Positions 17,712-24,771 of a stretch of 64,000 nt of DNA are shown in pieces. Position 1 is the first letter of the stretch. Each line of letters begins with the position of its first letter. The stretch spans positions 1 through 64,000 of the forward strand of contig NZ_SACP01000002.1 of assembly GCF_004004555.2 (NCBI RefSeq), written 5' to 3'. The position numbers and the translations under genes are program-made. The notes beneath the pieces are model-generated. The model saw only the letters and a list, made by a program, of their open reading frames with translations, did no database searches and was not told the origin of the DNA. Source of the DNA: Methylobacterium oryzihabitans (GTDB taxonomy: Bacteria > Pseudomonadota > Alphaproteobacteria > Rhizobiales > Beijerinckiaceae).

Positions 17712-17739
17712 GGGGCGACCGACCACTCCCCCTTGCGTT

Positions 17740-17930
17740 CCGCCTCTCCCCTTTTCCCGGGCGCATGCAGCGTCAGCGGAATGCGACCCGGGATCCAGCA
17801 CGAGGAATGCCGCGTAGCGGCTCCGTGCGTCGGCACCGCCGCTGAGGACGGACGCTTCGCGACTCGTTGCGCTGGTTCCCGGATCTCCTTCCGCTGACGC
17901 TTCAGTCGTCCGGGAAAGGGGAGAGGCGGG
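17740..17930. repeat. Family B MITE-like element, copy B1
   Basis: The element has imperfect terminal inverted repeats of about 50 bp: the left end reads CCGCCTCTCCCCTTTTCCCG and the right end is its near reverse complement ending GGGAAAGGGGAGAGGCGG. The interior has GTAGCGGCTCCGTGCG and ACGGACGCTTCGCGACTC, shared with copy B2. A 9-bp direct repeat, ACCGACCAC, flanks it at 17718-17726 and 17931-17939 and may be a target duplication. It fills most of the gap between the metallohydrolase-like gene and the monooxygenase gene. Confidence 0.78.
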
Positions 17931-17983
17931 ACCGACCACACCCAACCACCAGCAGGCCCCATCCACTCCCAGGACGCGCCAGC

Positions 17984-19642
17984 ATGACTCCCAGCCCCCG
18001 CTACGCCTTCGCGGCGCCGCCGGAACTGCGCGGCCCCGGTCCCCGCCGCCCGGTGGCGGTCATCGGCTCCGGCCCGGTCGGGCTGACCTGCGCCCTCGAC
18101 CTCGCGACGCGGGGCATCCCGGTGGTCGTCCTCGACGACGACGACACCGTGGCGAGCGGCAGCCGGGCGATCTGCTGGGCCAAGCGCACCCTGGAGATCT
18201 GGGACCGGCTCGGCGTCGCCGAGGCCATGGTCGCGCAGGGCGTGACCTGGAACGTCGGCCGGGTCTTCCACCGCGACCGCGAACTCTACCGCTTCGACCT
18301 GCTGCCCGAATCCGGCCACCGCCGCCCGGCGTTCATCAACCTCCCGCAATACACCGTCGAGCGGATCCTGATCGAGCGGGCGGCCGACTTCCCCGATCTG
18401 ATCGATCTGCGCTGGCGCAGCGAGGTCACCGGCCTGACCCCGGTCGGCGACGGGGTCCGCCTCGCCGTCGCGACGCCGGAGGGCGCCTACGACCTCGACG
18501 TCGACTGGGTGATCGCCGCCGACGGCGCCCGCTCGCCGACCCGGACCCGGATGGGACTGGCGCTGCACGGCCAGCGCTTCGAGGAACGCTTCCTCATCGC
18601 CGACGTGCGGATGCGGGCCGCGTTTCCGACCGAGCGCCTCTTCTGGTTCGAGCCGACCTTCCATGCCGGCCAGAGCGCCCTGCTGCACCGCCAGCCCGAC
18701 GACGTGTTCCGCATCGACTTCCAGCTCGGCCCCGACGCCGATCCCGACCGCGAGCGCGAACCCGAACGGGTGATGGCGCGGGTGCGCGCGGTCGTCGGCG
18801 CCGACACGCCCGTCACTCTCGAATGGTGCTCGGTCTACTCGTTCCGCTGCGCCCGGCTCGACCGGTTCGTCCACGGCCGGGTGGTGTTCGTCGGCGATGC
18901 CGCCCACGTCGTGAGCCCGTTCGGCGCCCGCGGCGGCAACGGCGGCGTGCAGGATGCCGACAACCTGTGCTGGAAGCTCGCGCTTGTGCTCAAGAGAGAG
19001 GCAAATGCTGCCCTGATAGGCACGTACGACGAGGAGCGCGGTCACGGCGCCGACGAGAATATCCTGCAATCGAGCCGCACCACCGCGTTCATGACCCCCA
19101 AGAGCCCGGCCGAGCGGCTGCTGCGCGACGGGGTGCTGGCGCTCGCCGGCGAGGCGCCGTTCGCCCGCGCGCTGCTCAATGCCGGGCGACTGTCGCGGCC
19201 GTGCAGCCTCGCCGGGCTGTCGCTCCAGACCCCGGACGACGGCGGCGGCCCGCAGGACGGCCCGGTCCCGGGCACCGCCTGCCCGGACGCCCCGGTGAGC
19301 GACGCCGCCGGGCGGCCGGGCTGGCTGCTCGACCGCCTCGGCGGCACGGGCTTCACGCTGCTGGTCTTCGCCGGTGCGGCGCCGCCGGTGCTGCCGGACC
19401 TGCCCGGTCTCGGAATCGTGGTGGTGGCCGCGACCCCGCTCGCCGTCGCGGGCGCCGAATCCCTGGCCGATCCCGACGGCGTCGCCGCCCGGCGCTACGG
19501 CGCGATGCCGGGCACGACCTACCTGATCCGGCCCGACGCCCACGTCGCGGCACGCTTCGCCGCGCCGGACGGGGCCGCGATCGCCGCCGCCCTGGCGCGG
19601 GCGACCGGCCGGGCCGGCGCCCCTTTCCGGGAGGCGGCGTGA
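17984..19642 (+). CDS. FAD-dependent aromatic-ring monooxygenase
   Basis: The 552-residue flavoprotein is of the PHBH/MhpA class. It has the FAD motif VAVIGSGPVGLTCALDLATRG, the middle motif DWVIAADGARSPTRTRMGL and the FAD ribityl motif VVFVGDAAHVVSPFGARGGNGG. The C-terminal 170 residues form a thioredoxin-like domain as in phenol hydroxylases. Such enzymes add one oxygen to a phenol using NAD(P)H. With hmgA and fahA directly downstream, the likely role is making homogentisate or a similar dihydroxyphenylacetate from a hydroxyphenylacetate; this is inference from context. It overlaps the next gene (TGATG). Confidence 0.87.
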   Translation: MTPSPRYAFAAPPELRGPGPRRPVAVIGSGPVGLTCALDLATRGIPVVVLDDDDTVASGSRAICWAKRTLEIWDRLGVAEAMVAQGVTWNVGRVFHRDRELYRFDLLPESGHRRPAFINLPQYTVERILIERAADFPDLIDLRWRSEVTGLTPVGDGVRLAVATPEGAYDLDVDWVIAADGARSPTRTRMGLALHGQRFEERFLIADVRMRAAFPTERLFWFEPTFHAGQSALLHRQPDDVFRIDFQLGPDADPDREREPERVMARVRAVVGADTPVTLEWCSVYSFRCARLDRFVHGRVVFVGDAAHVVSPFGARGGNGGVQDADNLCWKLALVLKREANAALIGTYDEERGHGADENILQSSRTTAFMTPKSPAERLLRDGVLALAGEAPFARALLNAGRLSRPCSLAGLSLQTPDDGGGPQDGPVPGTACPDAPVSDAAGRPGWLLDRLGGTGFTLLVFAGAAPPVLPDLPGLGIVVVAATPLAVAGAESLADPDGVAARRYGAMPGTTYLIRPDAHVAARFAAPDGAAIAAALARATGRAGAPFREAA

Positions 19643-19893
19643 TGCTGCGCCGGGACGACGGCTTCGCCGGCCGCGGCGACGACGCCTTCGCGCTGCTGAT
19701 CCGCGCCCATGACGGCCTGAGCGAGGCCGAGAGCGCGGCGCTCAACGCCCGCCTCGTCCTGATCCTCGCCCACGAGGTCGGCGACCTCGCGGTGCTGGAC
19801 GCGGCGGTCGCCCTGGCGCGACACTCCCTGAATCCCGAGCCTTCCCCAGGAAAGCCTTCTCCCAGCGAACCTTCCCCCGGAGAGACCCCATGA
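19642..19893 (+). CDS. DUF2783 family small protein
   Basis: The protein has 83 residues. The central region ([39 protein letters not shown]) fits DUF2783, a small helical family repeatedly found beside homogentisate genes. Its function is unknown; a chaperone or small-subunit role for the neighbouring monooxygenase is possible. The C-terminal tail ([17 protein letters not shown]) is built from a near-repeat of about 15 bp and is probably disordered. It overlaps the monooxygenase gene before it and hmgA after it, so all three are translated as one coupled block. Confidence 0.8.
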   Translation: MLRRDDGFAGRGDDAFALLIRAHDGLSEAESAALNARLVLILAHEVGDLAVLDAAVALARHSLNPEPSPGKPSPSEPSPGETP

Positions 19894-21242
19894 ACCAGCA
19901 TGCCCGCCTCGACGGCGCGTCCGCGGCGTCCTCCACCGGCCTCCATCCCGGCTACCTGTCCGGCTTCGGCAACGGCTTCGAGACCGAGGCGCTGCCCGGC
20001 GCCCTGCCGGTCGGCCGCAACTCGCCGCAACGATGCCCCTACGGCCTCTACGCCGAGCAGATCTCCGGCTCGCCGTTCACCGCACCGCGCACCACCAACG
20101 AGCGCTCCTGGCTCTACCGCATCCGCCCGACCGTCGCGCACTGGAACCGCTTCACGAAGTGCGACGCCCGGCTGTGGCGCACCGCCCCGGCACAGGAGGT
20201 CGAGATGCCGCCCGCGCCCCTGCGCTGGGATCCCGTGCCGATCCCCGACGCGCCGCTCTCCTTCGTCGAGGGCATCCACACCATGACCACGGCGGGCGAT
20301 GCCGGCGCGCAGGCCGGGATGGGCGCGCATCTCTACCTCGCCACCCGCTCGATGCGGGACGAGTATTTCTATAACGCCGACGGCGAGATGCTGGTGGTGC
20401 CCCAGCAGGGCCGCCTGCGCTTCGCCACCGAGTTCGGGATCATCGACGCCGGACCCGGCGAGATCGTGGTCATCCCGCGCGGGGTGAAGATCCGGGTCGA
20501 GCTCCTCGACGGCCCGGCGCGCGGCTACGTCTGCGAGAATTACGGCGGCGCCTTCACCCTGCCGGAGCGCGGCCCGATCGGCGCCAACTGCCTCGCCAAC
20601 CCGCGCGACTTCCTCACCCCGGTCGCCGCCTACGAGGACCGCGAGGCGCCCGGCACGATGCTGGTGAAATGGGGCGGCTCCCTGTGGGCGGCCGAGATCG
20701 CCCACTCGCCCCTCGACGTGGTGGCCTGGCACGGCAACTACGCGCCCTACAAGTACGACCTGCGCAAGTTCTCGCCGGTCGGCCCGATCCTGTTCGATCA
20801 CGCCGACCCGTCGATCTTCACCGTGCTGACCTCGCCCTCCGAGACACCCGGCACCGCCAACATCGACTTCGTGCTGTTCTCCGACCGCTGGCTGGTGGCG
20901 GAGAACACGTTCCGGCCGCCGTGGTATCACCTGAACGTCATGAGCGAGTTCATGGGGCTGGTCTACGGGGTCTACGACGCCAAGACCGGCGGTGGCTTCC
21001 GGCCCGGCGGCGCCTCGCTGCACAACACGCTGCTGCCGCACGGGCCGGACGTCGACGCCTTCGAGAAGGCGTCGAGCGTGGAGCTCAAGCCGCACAAGCT
21101 CGAAGGCACCCTCGCCTTCATGTTCGAGACGCGGTTTCCCCAGAAGGTCAGCCGCTTCGCCGCCGAGACGCCGGCCCTGCAAGCCGATTACGGCGATTAC
21201 GGCCACCGCCTCGCCCGCCACTTCGACCCGACCCGGCCGTGA
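19890..21242 (+). CDS. hmgA: Homogentisate 1,2-dioxygenase
   Basis: The iron enzyme opens the ring of homogentisate to maleylacetoacetate in Tyr/Phe breakdown. The 450-residue length is normal. Conserved parts include [56 protein letters not shown], and the iron-ligand region [18 protein letters not shown] with the later [12 protein letters not shown]. The ATG at 19890 overlaps the DUF2783 stop. No maleylacetoacetate isomerase gene is present in the window, so that step is encoded elsewhere or done by another protein. Confidence 0.97.
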   Translation: MNQHARLDGASAASSTGLHPGYLSGFGNGFETEALPGALPVGRNSPQRCPYGLYAEQISGSPFTAPRTTNERSWLYRIRPTVAHWNRFTKCDARLWRTAPAQEVEMPPAPLRWDPVPIPDAPLSFVEGIHTMTTAGDAGAQAGMGAHLYLATRSMRDEYFYNADGEMLVVPQQGRLRFATEFGIIDAGPGEIVVIPRGVKIRVELLDGPARGYVCENYGGAFTLPERGPIGANCLANPRDFLTPVAAYEDREAPGTMLVKWGGSLWAAEIAHSPLDVVAWHGNYAPYKYDLRKFSPVGPILFDHADPSIFTVLTSPSETPGTANIDFVLFSDRWLVAENTFRPPWYHLNVMSEFMGLVYGVYDAKTGGGFRPGGASLHNTLLPHGPDVDAFEKASSVELKPHKLEGTLAFMFETRFPQKVSRFAAETPALQADYGDYGHRLARHFDPTRP

Positions 21243-21250
21243 GCGCACCG

Positions 21251-22561
21251 ATGATCGACGCCACCCACGACCCGGCCCGGCGCAGCCTCGTCGCCTCGGC
21301 CAACGGCCATCCGGACTTCGCGATCCAGAACCTGCCGCTGGGCGTGTTCTCGCCGGAGGGCGGGGCGCCCCGCGGCGGGGTCGCGATCGGCGACCGGATC
21401 CTCGACCTCCCCGCCGCCCTCGGCCTCGGCCTCCTCGACGGGCCGGCGCGGGCGGCCGCCGAGGCCGCTGCGGGCGAGGCGCTGAACCCCTACTTCGCGC
21501 TCCCGGCCGCGACGCGGGGGGCGCTGCGCGCCCGGCTGAGCGACCTTCTCCGCGAGGACGGCCCGGAGCGGGCCCGGATCGAGGCCGCCGGCGAGGGCCT
21601 GCTGCACCGGGCGGGTGCCTGCCGGATGCACCTGCCGGCGCGGATCGGCGACTACACCGACTTCTACGCCGGCCTCCACCACGCGGTGGCGGTCGGGCGG
21701 CTGTTTCGCCCCGACGCGCCGCTGCTGCCGAACTACAAGCACGTCCCGATCGGCTATCACGGCCGGGCCTCGTCGGTGGTGGTGTCCGGCGAGCCGGTGT
21801 ACCGGCCGCACGGCCAGCGCCGGCCCGGCGACCAGCCGGCACCGGATTTCGGCCCCTGCCGCAACCTCGACTACGAACTCGAACTCGGGATCTGGATCGG
21901 CCCCGGCAACGCCCGCGGCGAGCCGGTCGCGATCGCCGAGGCCGGGAGCCGGATCGCCGGCTTCTGCCTGCTCAACGACTGGTCGGCGCGCGACATCCAG
22001 GCTTGGGAGTACCAGCCGCTCGGGCCGTTCCTCGCCAAGAGCTTCTGCACCACGGTCTCGCCGTGGGTGGTCACCGCCGAGGCGCTGGCGCCGTTCCGCA
22101 TCCCCCAGGCGCCGCGACCGGAGGGCGATCCCCGCCCCCTCCCCTACCTCGCCGACGAGGCCGACGCCGCCGCGGGCGCCCTCGACATCGACCTCGACGT
22201 GCTCCTGCTCACCCCCGGGATGCGCGAGCCCGAGCGCCTCGCCCGCAGCAACGCCCGCCACCTGTACTGGACCGCGGCGCAGCTCGTGGCACATCACGCC
22301 TCCAACGGCTGTCCGCTCAATCCCGGCGACCTCCTCGGCACCGGCACCATCTCGGGGCCGGACCAGGACGGCTGCGGCAGCCTGCTCGAACTCAACCGCG
22401 GCGGGCGCGAGCCGGTCCGGCTGGCCAGCGGCGAGACCCGCCGCTTCCTGGAGGACGGCGACACGGTGATCCTGCGCGCGACCTGCCGCCGCGACGGCTT
22501 CGCACCGATCGGCTTCGGCGAGGCGCGCGGGGTGGTGACGGCGGGCAGGGCAATCGGGTGA
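21251..22561 (+). CDS. fahA: Fumarylacetoacetase
   Basis: The enzyme cleaves fumarylacetoacetate to fumarate and acetoacetate, the last step of Tyr/Phe catabolism. The 436-residue protein shows the family's calcium and catalytic residues in GDYTDFYAGLHHA, YKHVPIGYHGRASSVV, LDYELELGIWIG and LNDWSARDIQAWEYQPLGPF. The family N-terminus THDPARRSLVASANGHPDF supports the ATG at 21251; a GTG at 21239, overlapping the hmgA stop, is an alternative that adds four residues. The stop codon lies inside a perfect hairpin (22546-22576). Confidence 0.95.
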   Translation: MIDATHDPARRSLVASANGHPDFAIQNLPLGVFSPEGGAPRGGVAIGDRILDLPAALGLGLLDGPARAAAEAAAGEALNPYFALPAATRGALRARLSDLLREDGPERARIEAAGEGLLHRAGACRMHLPARIGDYTDFYAGLHHAVAVGRLFRPDAPLLPNYKHVPIGYHGRASSVVVSGEPVYRPHGQRRPGDQPAPDFGPCRNLDYELELGIWIGPGNARGEPVAIAEAGSRIAGFCLLNDWSARDIQAWEYQPLGPFLAKSFCTTVSPWVVTAEALAPFRIPQAPRPEGDPRPLPYLADEADAAAGALDIDLDVLLLTPGMREPERLARSNARHLYWTAAQLVAHHASNGCPLNPGDLLGTGTISGPDQDGCGSLLELNRGGREPVRLASGETRRFLEDGDTVILRATCRRDGFAPIGFGEARGVVTAGRAIG

Positions 22562-22576
22562 AACCCGATTGCCCTG
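22546..22576 (+). terminator. 14-bp perfect hairpin spanning the fahA stop codon
   Basis: CAGGGCAATCGGGT (22546-22559) pairs exactly with ACCCGATTGCCCTG (22563-22576) around GAA; the TGA stop is at the tip. No T tract follows. It marks the end of the homogentisate operon and abuts repeat A3. Confidence 0.65.
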
Positions 22577-22707
22577 TGATACGGATGTCGGACGATTCGT
22601 TCCGAAATCCGTATCACCAGCCCGCGCGGCGCTTGAGCGAAGCCGAAATCCGCATCGCGAATGCGATCCCGCAGGGGTCGCCGAGCGATCAATCGGATTT
22701 CGTATGA
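22577..22707 (+). repeat. Family A double-hairpin repeat, copy A3
   Basis: The copy starts TGATACGGATGTCGGACGA, with stem 1 closing in TCCGAAATCCGTATCA. The core CCAGCCCGCGCGGCGCTTGA and GCGAAGCC follow. Stem 2 pairs GAAATCCG with CGGATTTC before the end CGTATGA. Here the element's TGA lies 16 bp after the fahA stop, so it is not the stop codon itself. Confidence 0.82.
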
Positions 22708-22745
22708 CGGCGGGCCTGCGCGCTTGATCCCGCCGCGCTCCTGCG

Positions 22746-22769
22746 ATACATGCACACTTGTTCATGTAT
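22746..22769. promoter_or_regulatory. SmtB/ArsR-type metal operator
   Basis: ATACATGCACA and TGTTCATGTAT, separated by CT, form an 11-2-11 palindrome with one mismatch. This is the 12-2-12 type operator bound by SmtB/CzrA-like repressors. It lies just upstream of the ArsR-family gene, so autoregulation and control of the downstream metallothionein gene are likely. Confidence 0.75.
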
Positions 22770-22810
22770 TCGAGGGAACCGGACACCTGCGGCAGGACCA
22801 GATCGGACAG

Positions 22811-23110
22811 GTGGCGGAGCTGTTCAGCCTGCTGGGGGATCCCAACCGGCTGAGGATCGTGCTCGCCTGCCTCGACGGACCACGAAGCGTCGGCGAGATC
22901 GCCGAGGAGGTCGGGGCGAGCCAGTCGCTCACCTCGCACCATCTGCGCCTGCTGCGGACCGCCCGTCTGCTGCGGCCGGAGCGGGCGGGGCGGAGCGTGC
23001 GCTACGTCCTCGACGACGACCACGTCCGCGACGTGATCCGCACCATGGTCTCGCATGTCTGCGACCCGCATGAGCACCGGGACGGCGAGGCCAGACCGGA
23101 CCACCCGTGA
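22811..23110 (+). CDS. ArsR/SmtB-family metal-responsive repressor
   Basis: The winged-helix core is clear: VAELFSLLGDPNRLRIVLAC, the recognition helix SVGEIAEEVGASQSLTSHHL, RLLRTARLLRPERAGRSVRY and a C-terminal HVCDPHEH rich in metal ligands, as expected for an alpha-5 zinc/cadmium site. Derepression by metal would free the operator at 22746-22769. The start is uncertain. GTG 22811 gives 99 residues, but similarity-like sequence (LRQDQIGQ) extends upstream; a CTG at 22787, or an ATG at 22661 that reads through the operator, are alternatives. Its TGA is the first codon of repeat A4. The next gene is an SmtA-type metallothionein. Confidence 0.82.
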   Translation: MAELFSLLGDPNRLRIVLACLDGPRSVGEIAEEVGASQSLTSHHLRLLRTARLLRPERAGRSVRYVLDDDHVRDVIRTMVSHVCDPHEHRDGEARPDHP

Positions 23111-23215
23111 TGCGACATCCGGACGATTCGTTCGGACATCGCATCACCAGCCCGCGTGGCGCCTGAGCGAAGCTGACATCCGCTTCGCGAAGCGACCGCT
23201 CGGATTTCCATGCGA
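23108..23215 (+). repeat. Family A double-hairpin repeat, copy A4
   Basis: The copy starts TGATGCGACATCCGGACGA, where TGA is the ArsR stop codon. Stem 1 closes in TCGGACATCGCATCA. The core CCAGCCCGCGTGGCGCCTGA and GCGAAGC follow, with a second stem around GACATCCG and CGGATTTC. It is slightly shorter than A3 and A5 and lies between the regulator and the metallothionein gene, so it is probably transcribed with both. Confidence 0.78.
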
Positions 23216-23225
23216 GGAGGCCGTG

Positions 23226-23399
23226 ATGGCGAGCGTCGACGTCGAGATGGTGAAGTGTGCCTGCACCGATTGCGTGTGCATCGTGTCCCTGGAGAAGGCG
23301 GTGATGCGCGAGGAGCGCGCCTTCTGCTGCGACGAGTGCGCCGACGGCCACAAGGACCACCCGGGCTGCGAGCACGCCGGCTGCACCTGCCACGGCTGA
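23226..23399 (+). CDS. Bacterial metallothionein (SmtA-like)
   Basis: The 57-residue cysteine-rich protein should bind zinc or cadmium in a four-metal cluster in the cytoplasm. It has ten cysteines in the SmtA pattern: KCACTDCVCIVSLEKAV, then FCCDECADGHKDHPGCEH, ending AGCTCHG as in cyanobacterial SmtA. The ATG at 23226 has GAGGAGG upstream. It follows an SmtB-like regulator, so the pair forms a complete metal sensing and sequestration unit; in cyanobacteria the two genes are divergent, while here they are in tandem with a repeat element between them. Confidence 0.92.
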   Translation: MASVDVEMVKCACTDCVCIVSLEKAVMREERAFCCDECADGHKDHPGCEHAGCTCHG

Positions 23400-23490
23400 G
23401 GGCCGCCGAGCGGATCCGGGCTTGACGCGGCCGCGGCCGGCGTCTTGAAGCTGCGCCTCCCTTTCGAGACTGGCGACGGCGGACGAGGCG

Positions 23491-24276
23491 ATGGCGAAGA
23501 AACGGGGAGCGCCGCGGCCGGGCATGCGCCGGGGCGGTCCGAAACGGCCCGACAACCCCCGTGAGATCCACGAGGGCCGGATGGTGCTCTACGGCTGGCA
23601 CCCGGTCGCGGAGGCCCTGCGCAACCCCGACCGGGCGGTCCACCGCCTGCTCGCGACCGAGAACGGCGCCGCGCGCCTCGCCGACGAGATCGGCGAGTTG
23701 CGGATCGCTCCCGAGATCGTCCGCCCGGGCGAGATCACCGCGATCGTCGGGCCCGACGCGGTCCACCAGGGTCTCTACCTTGAGGCCGAGGCCCTGGCCG
23801 GGCCGGATTTCGACGCCCTGCCGGCCGACGCGGTGCTGCTCGCCCTCGACCAGATCACCGATCCCCACAACGTCGGCGCCATCGTGCGCACGGCGGCGGC
23901 GTTCGGCGTCACCGCCATCGTCACCACCGCCCGCCACTCCCCGGCCGCCACCGGCGTGATGGCGAAGTCGGCCTCGGGCGGGCTGGAGCACGTCCCGCTC
24001 ATCATCGTGCGCAACCTCGCCGCGGCGCTGATCCAGCTCGGCGAGCGCGGCTTCACCCGCGTCGGGCTCGATTCCGAGGCCGCGACGCCGCTGGAGGAGG
24101 TCGCCCCGAAGGCGCCGCTGGTGATCGTGCTCGGCGCCGAGGGCAAGGGCCTGCGCCAGCGCACCCGCGAGTGCTGCGACGTGATGGCGAAGATCGCCTT
24201 CACCGGCGCGATCCAGAGCCTCAACGTCTCCAACGCCGCGGCGATCACCCTCTACGCCCTCGTGCCGCGGCGCTGA
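23491..24276 (+). CDS. rlmB: 23S rRNA (guanosine-2'-O-)-methyltransferase RlmB-like, SpoU/TrmH family
   Basis: The 261-residue protein is a SPOUT methyltransferase with an N-terminal substrate-binding domain (LYGWHPVAEALRNPDRAVHR) and the knotted catalytic domain: LALDQITDPHNVGAIVRTAA (motif 1), VIVLGAEGKGLRQRTRECCD (motif 2) and FTGAIQSLNVSNAAAITLYA (motif 3). It should methylate G2251 of 23S rRNA. The basic N-terminal tail (KKRGAPRPGMRRGGPKR) is common in RlmB of related bacteria. Confidence 0.9.
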   Translation: MAKKRGAPRPGMRRGGPKRPDNPREIHEGRMVLYGWHPVAEALRNPDRAVHRLLATENGAARLADEIGELRIAPEIVRPGEITAIVGPDAVHQGLYLEAEALAGPDFDALPADAVLLALDQITDPHNVGAIVRTAAAFGVTAIVTTARHSPAATGVMAKSASGGLEHVPLIIVRNLAAALIQLGERGFTRVGLDSEAATPLEEVAPKAPLVIVLGAEGKGLRQRTRECCDVMAKIAFTGAIQSLNVSNAAAITLYALVPRR

Positions 24277-24284
24277 GCCCGGAG

Positions 24285-24530
24285 CTATCCCGAGAGCGGC
24301 GCGAAGAAGCACAGGACGGTGTTGCCGCGGTGGCACCAGTGGAAGCCGCCGTCCTGGCTCGGCCTTACCTTGTCGAGGGGGATGAACACCCCGTGGGTAC
24401 GGTAGCCGCCGGGCACCTCGACGGCGTCGGTCACCGGCTCGCAATCCTCGTTCGAGCAGCATTCGAGCGGGTACCAGGAATGCGCGGGCTGGAACAGCGA
24501 GAGCGCGGCGACGGTGAGAGCGACCTTCAT
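24285..24530 (-). CDS. Small secreted Cys-rich hypothetical protein
   Basis: The protein has 81 residues from the ATG at 24530. MKVALTVAALSLFQPAHS is a short signal peptide; the mature part has five cysteines (CCSNEDCEPV, WCHRGNTVLCFF), suggesting disulfides in the periplasm. Similar short proteins occur in Methylobacterium and Bradyrhizobium relatives, without known function as far as I recall. It converges with rlmB, 8 bp away. An upstream start at 24641 would add 37 residues ahead of the signal peptide and is rejected. Confidence 0.65.
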   Translation of the reverse strand: MKVALTVAALSLFQPAHSWYPLECCSNEDCEPVTDAVEVPGGYRTHGVFIPLDKVRPSQDGGFHWCHRGNTVLCFFAPLSG

Positions 24531-24771
24531 GGGGGGCTGAACTCCCTGGCTGGCCCGGCCGTCCGGGCCGAACGAGGGGCCGCACGGGTCGTGCCAAGCT
24601 CGGGTCCTACGCGACCCCCGCCCGGCAAAAGCCCCGTGCAAGCTTGCGACCTTACGCCTCGGATCACCTCGCCCGCCATCCGGCCGCGCGCGGGTCCGGG
24701 GCGCGCACGGCTCCGGGCCGTGCGGCCGGACATCCCGAACCGTCCGCGAGCCGACGAGTCAGGATCCGTCC

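Noticed and set aside
22750..23073. Alternative frame overlapping the ArsR gene, starting ATGCACACTTG
   Set aside because: Its ATG is part of the SmtB-type palindrome and the translation is Arg-rich without a fold, while the other frame is a clear ArsR.
24531..24771. Possible upstream extension or leader gene before the four-domain protein
   Set aside because: The frames are short, without motif, and conserved sequence begins at the ATG at 24772.
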